A DNA stretch of 64,000 nucleotides from an uncultured Alistipes sp. Its GTDB lineage: Bacteria; Bacteroidota; Bacteroidia; Bacteroidales; Rikenellaceae. Under the pieces are notes generated by a model that was not told where the DNA came from, searched no databases, and worked only from the letters and a program-made list of their open reading frames with translations. The stretch lies in assembly GCA_944320985.1 (NCBI GenBank), contig CALUJN010000002.1, positions 58,726 to 122,725 of the forward strand, read 5' to 3'. A program made the translations under genes and the position numbers. This document shows, in pieces, positions 43,001 to 50,400 of this stretch; the stretch's first letter is position 1, and each line of letters starts with the position of its first letter.

Positions 43001-43678
43001 CGTCGAAGACAGGTCAGGACGCGTCCAGACATCCTGTCCGCCGCGGCTCGCACTGTTGTAGTATACCGCCACGAAATATTCGGTCGAGGGGATCAGTCCC
43101 GAAACCGTCGCGCGGGCCTCGGCGATCTGGTCGTCCGACAGGTCAAGCCGCACGGGCTCGGCTCCGGCCGTGGCCACCGGCGTAGCCAGCAGGTGTGACA
43201 CGTAGTCGTCCTGGTCCCAGGTCAGCGTAACCGAGGTCGACGTGCGCTCGGCAACCACCGGGTTGAGCGGATCCATAATGGCGTAGGTCGTCACCGGACC
43301 GGCGATGGCCACGTTCGACGGGGCCGTGCGCTCGTTCGGGCTGAAGGCCTGCACCGTCGCATAGTAATCCTTTTCGACCTTGAGTTCGACCGTCACCGGG
43401 ACATCCGCCGGGGCGATACCGCTCAGGGTCTTGACCACCTGGGTCAGCCCTTCGTCCGTGTAGATCACCACCTCGTAGGCATCCGTCGTGCGGACATCCC
43501 ACGTCAGACGCACCTGGTTGCCCGTCGTCAGCACCGATGCCGTAAAGTTCAGCGGCATCAGTGCACGGTCGAGCACCAATTCGTTATTGACGCCGTCCGG
43601 ATCGTCCGAACAGCCGCCCAGTCCTGCCGTGGCGATCAGCAGCAGTCCGGACATCCATTTGCGAAATATGCTTTTCAT
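40025..43678 (-). CDS. Large SusE/F-position surface lipoprotein with DUF4957/DUF5123-like beta-helix
   Basis: A 1217-residue lipoprotein (MKSIFRKWMSGLLLIATAGLGGC, lipid Cys 23, then SDD, which fits the Bacteroidetes surface-export signal only loosely). In order: two Fn3-like domains (about 40-215); a right-handed beta-helix region (about 220-460: LLEVTDAITMASVTVKNCDLKS, GSLTICNSTFYNGGRSF) like DUF4957/DUF5123; two tandem Fn3-like repeats of about 90 residues (ETVACGVAQEVTLTWES and STVNVGEQQAVVIEWPA); and two C-terminal jelly-roll-like modules (about 890-1217). It follows susD, the place of a glycan-binding SusE/F protein. The beta-helix suggests pectin binding; no catalytic residues are identifiable. 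Confidence 0.83.
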   Translation of the reverse strand: MKSIFRKWMSGLLLIATAGLGGCSDDPDGVNNELVLDRALMPLNFTASVLTTGNQVRLTWDVRTTDAYEVVIYTDEGLTQVVKTLSGIAPADVPVTVELKVEKDYYATVQAFSPNERTAPSNVAIAGPVTTYAIMDPLNPVVAERTSTSVTLTWDQDDYVSHLLATPVATAGAEPVRLDLSDDQIAEARATVSGLIPSTEYFVAVYYNSASRGGQDVWTRPDLSSTTKISTIEQLMQAFVDGGKYELAYSETPYVVPEYAEGEVNPASALAADLTIIGETTLEGDKPQIVGLGIGLNPGVNEILLEDLSIDGAEAASSLLEVTDAITMASVTVKNCDLKSFRNIFYENKAGSAIQTLLFDGIYAAGMGNSGGDFIDFRTQSTHGSLTICNSTFYNGGRSFLRVDANETFSTIAVRNNTFGSFSVVTDGNNKGILYVRGTAPTFEYTNNLFLNETGENARFIANNNSVKLPTSIAANYFFNCADTFFEAKTADGEVTLETALQNGGKVLTEDPCQKSASGKFYLVNDEIASVRVGDPRWWNAEAPVVPEQTELIALEEATTWKLTDTEIFEPQTIESNKILGNLQFLVNDAEAPMAVTDGGTISFSAASTLSPVDIPTNNALAIRVATAGSLVLTPSNAGIGTQIEIIAGADRYTIPCDGVEHTVALGEITGDTYVYITTTGSVELSALAWTTETSVDGDQKTLATPAVTISAETVACGVAQEVTLTWESVANAATYEVTWNGLEPESITATTWTIPAETVGALPAGTYPIEVVAKPVATSTKYKASEVATVAFEVKKTPLAAPQVTVTPSTVNVGEQQAVVIEWPAIEGASSYDVTYNNITTNQPGTTLALTGDVVAALAAGRYEITVVAKPTDTEHYVDSEPGAGELQIYDPAAGGGTAYSWGAADFEAIKAGFGSIDEVNSGALASMTETSDLKKNADGFTYKGLEFLLGGGKFKFAENTNADGVKAMRFQFGGSGSLTKQCVSFTVDAAGTLVVEAASSSSSAVRPLVVNIDGVEQSQDTEGSAVRYTFDGSAAQAGSKVAIYSGSGGINVFSITWTPDQAAQGDPITTTLTKTAILEANPSLPTGSSSVTGPVQWSFEGVNYESAMAAGKTSDIDVLYFYGDGKTAAGVNYLKTTSSVGTISRIKIVMQSWKTATKFTMYETVNGVKQPVTPVSDEGAMTHEFVFSEGNDGTFDFQGGPDDLKLLSFEIVYTE

Positions 43679-43710
43679 AATCGTTCAATCTGTTTTGGTA
43701 CGATCAACTG

Positions 43711-45630
43711 TTAATATCCGTAATCGTTGCGGATCTGGCCCTGCGAGTTGTCCACCACGCTCTGGAAGATGGGCCAGAACTGGCGCGTATCCGGGTCGCG
43801 GTCGTAGAGGCGGTCGATCTCGGCTGCAGTAAACTTCGGCGAATCGGTAGCCGTGGCGCAGGGAACGTAGCGCGAAATCTTACCTTCGCTGTTGGTGTAG
43901 GGAATCCACGTGTTGTCGGTCGGCGCCGTCTGCTCGTCGGGCAGCAGTCCGTACATCTCCAGCTTCGTGCCGTCCACCTTGTAGTAGATATAGCCGTCAC
44001 CCTGCGAGAGGTAGCTGAAATCACCCGACCAGTTGTTCAGATCGCTGATCTTCTGCTTCGTCTCGTCCATCTTCGTCTTGAGCAGGTTCCAGCGGATCAG
44101 GTCCGTCTTGCGCAGCATCTCGCCCACGAACTCCAGCGCACGCTCCTTGACAAGGGCTTCGAACATCGCATCGGCCGAGCCGATCGCATTGACATACTCC
44201 TGGGCCATCTGCTTGTTGCCGGCATAGGCACGCTTGCGGACCTCCAGCAGGTAATTCTTCGCGTTGTTCAGACCGCCGCCGTCGACACCCGAGCACGACT
44301 CGTGGATCGCACACTCGGCCGCCATCAGATAGACGTCCGAAAGGCGCATGTAGGGCGGTTTGAAGCCGTCGTCGTGACCGCCGCTGTAGGGATAGTTCTC
44401 CATCCACTCGTAGCGGTACTTGCCGAAGAACCACTGGTCGATGCCGGCCAGCTGCGGCGCGGCGGTCGAACCCGAGACGTACTCCCACTCGAAGTTCACG
44501 CAGCTCACGTCGCGGCGTGTATCCTGTTTCTCATACTCGAACCAGAAGGTGGGTACCGGACCGACATTGCCGCCACGGCTCGACGTTCCGGCCGATGCTC
44601 CGAGATACTGGTCCGTACCCGGGTGCGGAATGGCGAACGAGTAGTTCCAGCGTCCGCGGTTGTTGCCGTAGGGGAAGACCCACAGCACCTCGCGGCCCGT
44701 ACCGGCCGACGTGAGGTCGAAATTGTTCAGATCGCGCCACAGCTGCTCGTAGTTCGGGTAGAGCGACATGCCGCTGTTGCGGATCACATCCACGCAGGCG
44801 GCCAGCGCCTTCGGGTAGAGGACCTCCTTCTGCAGTTCGGGATCCGACGAAAGGCGGATCGAACCCGGATCACCCGTTCCGACGGCTCCGTCGGCCGGAC
44901 GCTGCGCATAGCCCGAAGCCATCAGCGCCAGACGCGCGTAGAGTCCCTTGGCAAAGGCCCGGCTTACACGGTCGGTCGTCGTGGCATGGCCCTGACCCGG
45001 CCACGGCAGGTAGCCCCACGCCTCCTCCAGGTCGCCCAGAATCTGCTTGAAGATCACGTCGCGGCTCGTCTTCGGGATGTAGATGTCATCGCTGATGGGT
45101 TCCGTGCGGAAGGGTACGTCGCCCCATGCCCGGATCAGGTCGTAGTACATCACCGCACGCAGCGTCAGCGCCTCGCCCAGCAGGTAGGCCATGTCGGGGT
45201 TGTTGGCCACGTCGCCGTACTGCCGCAGGTTCTTGATGTTGAGGTCGGCGCGCTCGATGGCCGTATAGTAGGGCGAATAGGCGTCGGCGCTCGATCCCGA
45301 GGTGTTCATCTCGCCGTTGGTCGGCAGCAGGTTATAGCCGTAGATGGCCTGGCGGTTGTCGTTGGTCACCTTCTCGGTATCGTTGCTCCAGTTGTTGGCC
45401 CATTCGATATCGGAGTTCAGACCCACGTAGGGATGGTAACGTCCACGGTGGTTCGCCTTCTCCAGCAAGGCCTGCGTAATACCGAAATTGCAACCCTCGG
45501 CCAACTCGTAGTTCGAGAAGACCGTCTCGGTGTCGAACGACGATTTGGTCTCCGTCTCCAACATGTCGGCGCAGGCCGTCAAGGCTCCCGCTCCCGACAA
45601 TACGAACATATATTTGATCAGTGTTTTCAT
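43711..45630 (-). CDS. SusD/RagB-family glycan-binding lipoprotein
   Basis: A 639-residue outer-membrane surface lipoprotein, lid of the SusCD importer. The lipoprotein signal MKTLIKYMFVLSGAGALTAC places lipid Cys at 20. SusD_N and RagB helices follow (YTAIERADLNIKNLRQYGDV, YLLGEALTLRAVMYYDLIRAWGDVPF, RVSRAFAKGLYARLALM), and the C-terminal RagB block is EYVNAIGSADAMFEALVKERALEFVGEMLRKTDLIRWN. Placed 31 bp after susC. Given the pectinase neighbours, the ligand is probably a galacturonan oligosaccharide. Confidence 0.96.
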   Translation of the reverse strand: MKTLIKYMFVLSGAGALTACADMLETETKSSFDTETVFSNYELAEGCNFGITQALLEKANHRGRYHPYVGLNSDIEWANNWSNDTEKVTNDNRQAIYGYNLLPTNGEMNTSGSSADAYSPYYTAIERADLNIKNLRQYGDVANNPDMAYLLGEALTLRAVMYYDLIRAWGDVPFRTEPISDDIYIPKTSRDVIFKQILGDLEEAWGYLPWPGQGHATTTDRVSRAFAKGLYARLALMASGYAQRPADGAVGTGDPGSIRLSSDPELQKEVLYPKALAACVDVIRNSGMSLYPNYEQLWRDLNNFDLTSAGTGREVLWVFPYGNNRGRWNYSFAIPHPGTDQYLGASAGTSSRGGNVGPVPTFWFEYEKQDTRRDVSCVNFEWEYVSGSTAAPQLAGIDQWFFGKYRYEWMENYPYSGGHDDGFKPPYMRLSDVYLMAAECAIHESCSGVDGGGLNNAKNYLLEVRKRAYAGNKQMAQEYVNAIGSADAMFEALVKERALEFVGEMLRKTDLIRWNLLKTKMDETKQKISDLNNWSGDFSYLSQGDGYIYYKVDGTKLEMYGLLPDEQTAPTDNTWIPYTNSEGKISRYVPCATATDSPKFTAAEIDRLYDRDPDTRQFWPIFQSVVDNSQGQIRNDYGY

Positions 45631-45661
45631 ACGTGTTTGGAAAATTTGCTTTTGAAGGTCT

Positions 45662-48600
45662 TTAGAAGGTCAGATTCGCACCGAAGACAACCGAACGGCT
45701 GCGCGGGTAAGCCGAATAGTCGACTCCCGGAGTCAGCGGCGTGGCACGGCGGGTATCCACCTCGGGATCGTAACCCGAATAACCCGTCCAGCAGAAGAGG
45801 TTGGCACCCGTCACGTAGAGGCGGAACTTCTTGATGCGCAGTTTCTGCATCCAGCGCTCGGGAAGCGTATAGCCCAGCGTCACGGACGACAGCCGCAGGA
45901 ACGATCCGTCCTCGACGGCCCAGTCGGAGAAGACAGCCGTCGACATCAGCGGCGACCACATCGTCGTGCCGGCATTGACGGCAGCCAGCGTCTCGGGATC
46001 GGTGATCAGCTCGCCCGTCGTCCAGTCGATGTTCGTCCAGCGGTTCTGCGTGGCCATCATGTCGATCAGATTGCGGAATTTGTTATTCGTACCGCGCTCC
46101 GTGGTGAACTCGATCTTGTTGGCGTTGTAGATCTGGTTGCCGTAGACCCAGTTGAAGTTGGCGGCAAAGTCGAAGCCGTAGGCGTAACCCGTCAGCGAGA
46201 AACCGCCCGTCCACTTGGGCTGTGCGTTGCCGATGATCGTACGGTCGGCCGTCGTCACCTTGTTGTCCGCGCTGCCGTCGACATTCTTGAGTTTCATGGC
46301 ACCCGGACGCAGATAGGTCGGACCGATCACGGCCGAGCAGTCGACAATCCCCTCCTTGAGCACCCACTTGCCGTCGACGTAGTTGAAGTCGTCAACCTCA
46401 TAGCGGCCGTCCGACACGTAACCGTACATCTGACCCAGGCCGCTGCCCACCGTCACGCGGTAGTCCGTACCGACCTCATTGGCCGATACCCAACCCGACT
46501 GCAAACCGTCGAGGAAGTCCAGACCGCCCAGATCCATCACCGTATTCTCATTGTAGCTGGCATTGGCCGTGAAGGTCAGACCGTAGTTCGGCTTCTCGAG
46601 CAGTACGAAGGTCACCGCAAGCTCGATACCGCGGTTGCGCGTCTCGCCCAGGTTGCGGTACTGGTACTCGTAGCCGCTGCCCGTCAGCGGGTATTTGATC
46701 AGCAGGTCCTTCGTGTTGTTCTGATAGACATCGATCGATCCGTTGATCCGGCCGCGCAGGAAGCTGAAGTCCAGACCCAGGTTGTGCGAATAGGTCGTCT
46801 CCCAGGTCAGATCGGGATTGGCCATGACGATCTTGGCGTCGTCGTCCTTGGCCACGCCCCACCAGTTGTCGTACAGATACCAGTTGCTGGCATTGTCGTT
46901 ACCGGCATACTCCTGCAGCATCAGACCCGAGGGGATGTTGTTGTTACCGGCCGTACCGTAGCTGTAACGGAGCTTCAGGTTGTCGATCCACGTGATATCC
47001 TTCATCCACTCCTCGCCCGACAGACGCCACGACACGGCGGCCGACGGGAAGTAGCCCCACTGGTTGCCCTTGGCGAACTTCGACGAACCGTCGGCTCGCA
47101 TCGTCGCCGAGAACATGTACTTGCCCTTGTAGTCGTAGTTCAGACGACCGAAGAACGAGAAGAGCATGTCGTCCGGATCGTAAAAGTTGTTGATCGAACG
47201 CGTACCCGTGGCCGAGCTCATCATCTGCCAGGCCATCATCGAGTCGTAGAAGTCAGGGAAGTCGTAGGCCCAGGCCGTCAGCGTATTCGAACGCGTGACG
47301 ATGTACTCCTGACCCAGCAGCACGTTGAACGAATGGTCGTCGTTGTCGATCAGGTTCTTGAAGTCGTAGCTCAGCGTATTGGTGTTGCGGATCTTGTTGC
47401 GCGTATAGTCGGTATACTGCGTGGCAGGACCCGGACGGTTCAAGTTGTAGACCAGATAGGTCGTCATGCCGTAGAAGCGGTCCTTGGTCTGGTCGTAGCT
47501 GTCCAGACCCGCCTCGACGCGCAGCTTCAGATCGTCGACGATCTCCCACTGGAAGGCCGCATTGGCGTTCCAGTTCTTGCGCTCGTAGCGGCTGTCGTTG
47601 TCGGCCGTGGCGATCAGCGGATTCACGTTGTCGCCGGCCATCGTCTCGTCATCGTCGCCCGACACGGCCGTCGTGAAGGGGAACGGACGGTACTGGATCG
47701 CATGCTTCACGCGCCCGTTGCCCGACGTGGAGCCCGAATCGTTGTAGGAGTTCGATCCCGCACCCCGTACGTTCGTATCCGAATAACGGATCGAAAAGTC
47801 GAAGCCCACCTTCTTCGTCGGCTTGTAGTTGGCCTTGAAGTTGAGGTTGTTCCGCTTGAAGGTCGAACCGACCATGATGGCCCGCTCGTCGATGTGCGCA
47901 TAACCGGCCGTCCACTTGAACTTGTCACCGCCGCCCGAGATCGAGAGGTTGTGGTTGAAGGTCGTGCCCGTGCGTCCGAAGGTCTGGTCGAGCCAGTCGA
48001 TGCCCTGCAGATTCTGATAGAGGTCCATGTCGGCAAAACCGCCGAAATAGGGCTCGTAGTTGGTGGAGAGCTTGCCCTCCACAAGCGCCGCCTCGTACTG
48101 GTACTGCACGAACTCGTAGGGGGTCATCGGGGTCAGCGCCTTCTGGTTGGCGAACTTCTTGATGCCGTAGTAGACGTTGTAGTTGACCGTGATCCGGCCC
48201 GCCTCACCGCTCTTCGTCGTCACGATCACAACGCCGTTGGCACCCCGGGCTCCGTAGATGGCCGTCGAGAAGGCATCCTTCAGCACGTCGATCGATGCGA
48301 TGTCCGAGGCCGGGATGTCCGAAATGCTCTCCACGGGAAAGCCGTCCACGATGTAGAGCGGCGAATTGTCCTGCGTGATGGAGCCGCCACCGCGCACGCG
48401 GATCTTGATCTCCGCATCCGGATCACCCTCCGTCGATGTCACCGAGACGCCGGCCATACGACCCGAGAGGGCCTCCGTGACCGAGTTCACCGGCATCTGC
48501 GTCAGCGTCTCGGCATTCACCGAAGCCACAGACCCGACCACATCGCGACGCTTCACGGCAGCATAACCGACCACAACCACATCGTCCAGAGCCGTGGATT

Positions 48601-48898
48601 CATCCTCCAGCGTCACGTCGATGAGCGTCTTCGTGCCGATGGCCACGCGCTGCGTCTTCATGCCGATATAGGAGATCACCAGCGTCTTTGACGGAGCATC
48701 GGGGACCTGCAACGTCCACGATCCGTCAACCCCGGAACTGGCTCCCAAAGTCGTGCCTTCTACGACCACCGAGGCTCCGATGACCGGATTGCCTGCCGAA
48801 TCCTTGACCACTCCTCCGATCTTCTGGGCCATGGCCGCGGTAGCCATCCCCAGTCCCAACAGGAGCGTCAGGGCAAACTTTAGCGTAAAGTTTTTCAT
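45662..48898 (-). CDS. SusC/RagA-family TonB-dependent transporter
   Basis: A 1078-residue outer-membrane importer. Signal MKNFTLKFALTLLLGLGMATAAMAQ; CarboxypepD_reg-like domain (about 27-110: GVVKDSAGNPVIGASVVVEG); TonB-box-like DDVVVVGYAAVKRRD; plug domain (LSGRMAGVSV, YIVDGFPVESISDIPASDI, IYGARGANGVVIVTTKSG); then a 22-strand barrel ending in GVDYSAYPRSRSVVFGANLTF. It imports oligosaccharides together with the SusD partner using ExbBD-TonB energy. Its own promoter region (48966-49028) contains AT-rich inverted repeats that may bind the locus regulator. Confidence 0.97.
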   Translation of the reverse strand: MKNFTLKFALTLLLGLGMATAAMAQKIGGVVKDSAGNPVIGASVVVEGTTLGASSGVDGSWTLQVPDAPSKTLVISYIGMKTQRVAIGTKTLIDVTLEDESTALDDVVVVGYAAVKRRDVVGSVASVNAETLTQMPVNSVTEALSGRMAGVSVTSTEGDPDAEIKIRVRGGGSITQDNSPLYIVDGFPVESISDIPASDIASIDVLKDAFSTAIYGARGANGVVIVTTKSGEAGRITVNYNVYYGIKKFANQKALTPMTPYEFVQYQYEAALVEGKLSTNYEPYFGGFADMDLYQNLQGIDWLDQTFGRTGTTFNHNLSISGGGDKFKWTAGYAHIDERAIMVGSTFKRNNLNFKANYKPTKKVGFDFSIRYSDTNVRGAGSNSYNDSGSTSGNGRVKHAIQYRPFPFTTAVSGDDDETMAGDNVNPLIATADNDSRYERKNWNANAAFQWEIVDDLKLRVEAGLDSYDQTKDRFYGMTTYLVYNLNRPGPATQYTDYTRNKIRNTNTLSYDFKNLIDNDDHSFNVLLGQEYIVTRSNTLTAWAYDFPDFYDSMMAWQMMSSATGTRSINNFYDPDDMLFSFFGRLNYDYKGKYMFSATMRADGSSKFAKGNQWGYFPSAAVSWRLSGEEWMKDITWIDNLKLRYSYGTAGNNNIPSGLMLQEYAGNDNASNWYLYDNWWGVAKDDDAKIVMANPDLTWETTYSHNLGLDFSFLRGRINGSIDVYQNNTKDLLIKYPLTGSGYEYQYRNLGETRNRGIELAVTFVLLEKPNYGLTFTANASYNENTVMDLGGLDFLDGLQSGWVSANEVGTDYRVTVGSGLGQMYGYVSDGRYEVDDFNYVDGKWVLKEGIVDCSAVIGPTYLRPGAMKLKNVDGSADNKVTTADRTIIGNAQPKWTGGFSLTGYAYGFDFAANFNWVYGNQIYNANKIEFTTERGTNNKFRNLIDMMATQNRWTNIDWTTGELITDPETLAAVNAGTTMWSPLMSTAVFSDWAVEDGSFLRLSSVTLGYTLPERWMQKLRIKKFRLYVTGANLFCWTGYSGYDPEVDTRRATPLTPGVDYSAYPRSRSVVFGANLTF

Positions 48899-48965
48899 AA
48901 AAAAGGTTTTGGTTAATAATTAGGTTCTGTTCATTTCCGTGCGGAAATGTCCGCTTTTCCCTATA

Positions 48966-49028
48966 CAAAAATAAAATCTCCCCCAGGATTAAAATGGTAA
49001 ATTTTATCACTTCTCATGGAGATTTTAT
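48966..49028 (-). promoter_or_regulatory. susC promoter region with AT-rich inverted repeats
   Basis: A minus-strand -7 box TATTTTTG (48966-48973) lies 67 bp before the susC ATG. Just upstream, ATAAAATCTCC (48971-48981) and its exact complement GGAGATTTTAT (49018-49028) flank TAAAATGGTAAATTTTA. The patch is AT-rich in a GC-rich locus, as expected for a regulator site. Confidence 0.55.
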
Positions 49029-49078
49029 CAAATGCACCCAAGCGGCGGTACAATGCCGTCGAGGGGCTCCCGGCGGAC

Positions 49079-49106
49079 AAAAAATCCTCCCCGAAGGGAG
49101 GATTTT
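49079..49106 (-). terminator. Terminator of the GH105 gene
   Basis: An 11-bp stem AAAATCCTCCC/GGGAGGATTTT with loop CGAA (49081-49106) and a U-rich tail on the minus strand, 83 bp past the GH105 stop. It separates the sensor/GH105 unit from susC. Confidence 0.8.
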
Positions 49107-49188
49107 CCCGATTCGGCAACGGGATTCCAGAAAGGGTTTTCGCCGGGAAGCAGATCCCGGGGATCCCCCTCATACATCCGGCCCGGAG

Positions 49189-50400
49189 CTACAGCCGCCC
49201 CTTGGCCTGGTCGTACTCGAGCGATGCCCAGATGAACGGCCCCACCCCTTTGCAGTCGTTTTCGATGACCGGCTCCGAGATGTAGTATTCGAACGTGCCG
49301 CTGCGCCGCTGCTTGCCGCCCAGACCCGCCACGGCACAGCAGTCCGTAAGCGAAATCGTGCCGTCGGCATTCTCCCGGACAAAACGATCGACCAGCTGTT
49401 CGTAGCGATGCAGCGCCTCCCCGCGCATCGTCTCCGGAAGATACCCCATCCGCACGGCCTTCAGCTGCGCATAGACAAACATCGCCGAACCCGTCGATTC
49501 GAGGTAGTTGCCCTCGCGCCCCGGCTGGTCCAGCACCTGGTACCACATGCCCGTCACCGGGTCGGCGTAGCGCGGAAGCGCATCGTAGATCCGCTCCAGA
49601 ATGGCAATCATCGGACGCGTGGAGTCGGTCTTGCCCAGGTATTGCAGCGTCTCGACGATCGCCATGGCATACCACCCCATGGCCCGGCACCAGGCATGGG
49701 CCGACTGCCCGGTGATCGAATCGCACCAGAACATCTCCCGCGAATCGTCATAGGCGTGGCGGTAGAGCCCCGTGGCGGGATCCCAGGTGTGCTTGCCCAC
49801 GACGACGAACTGATTGACGATATCGGCGATCGCCTCGTCGAGCAACACCCCCGTGAAGTGCTTCATTACATACTCGGCATAGAACGGTTCGGCCATGTAG
49901 AGCCCGTCGAGCCACATCTGGTGCGGATAGACCGCCTTGTGCCAGAACCCGCCGTCGAAGTTCCGCGGCTGCGAACGCAACTGCGCATAGAGCGTGTCGA
50001 GCACCTGACCGTAACGCGGTTCGCCGGTCCGGGCATAGAGGCCGAAGAGCGCACGACCCGGACAGATGTGGTCGAGGTTGTATTTCGTCCGGCTGTAGGT
50101 CAGCACCTCGCCGTCGGGCCGCACGATCGTATCGAAATAGCGGTCGGCATAGGCCACGAAATCGGGGCGCTGCCACGCCTCGCCCGCATCGCGGATGGCC
50201 AGCAGTTCGAGACCCGTCGTGTAGTTCCACTTCACCTTGCCGGCCGGGATGCCGTCGAGGGTCGTGGGAGACGGATTGCGGGCAATCTCGCTCTCGGCCA
50301 TCCTCACGGCCAGCGACACGGGCGAATCATACAACGCCCCGGAGCCCCCGGAGCATGCGGCCGAAACAAGGGCGGCCGCAGCGATCAGCAGTCGTTTCAT
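49189..50400 (-). CDS. GH105 unsaturated rhamnogalacturonyl/glucuronyl hydrolase
   Basis: A 403-residue GH88/GH105 (alpha/alpha)6-barrel enzyme that removes the 4,5-unsaturated uronic acid left by pectate and rhamnogalacturonan lyases. The N-terminus MKRLLIAAAALVSAACSGG is a lipoprotein signal (Cys 16), so it acts in the periplasm or at the membrane. Patterns include RPDFVAYADRYFDTIV, the helix DGGFWHKAVYPHQMWLDGLYM, which is typical of YteR-like enzymes, SAHAWCRAMGWYAMAIVETL and QVLDQPGREGNYLESTGSAMFVYA. Its ATG overlaps the TGA of the upstream sensor gene by 4 bp, an unusual translational coupling of regulator and enzyme. Confidence 0.94.
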   Translation of the reverse strand: MKRLLIAAAALVSAACSGGSGALYDSPVSLAVRMAESEIARNPSPTTLDGIPAGKVKWNYTTGLELLAIRDAGEAWQRPDFVAYADRYFDTIVRPDGEVLTYSRTKYNLDHICPGRALFGLYARTGEPRYGQVLDTLYAQLRSQPRNFDGGFWHKAVYPHQMWLDGLYMAEPFYAEYVMKHFTGVLLDEAIADIVNQFVVVGKHTWDPATGLYRHAYDDSREMFWCDSITGQSAHAWCRAMGWYAMAIVETLQYLGKTDSTRPMIAILERIYDALPRYADPVTGMWYQVLDQPGREGNYLESTGSAMFVYAQLKAVRMGYLPETMRGEALHRYEQLVDRFVRENADGTISLTDCCAVAGLGGKQRRSGTFEYYISEPVIENDCKGVGPFIWASLEYDQAKGRL

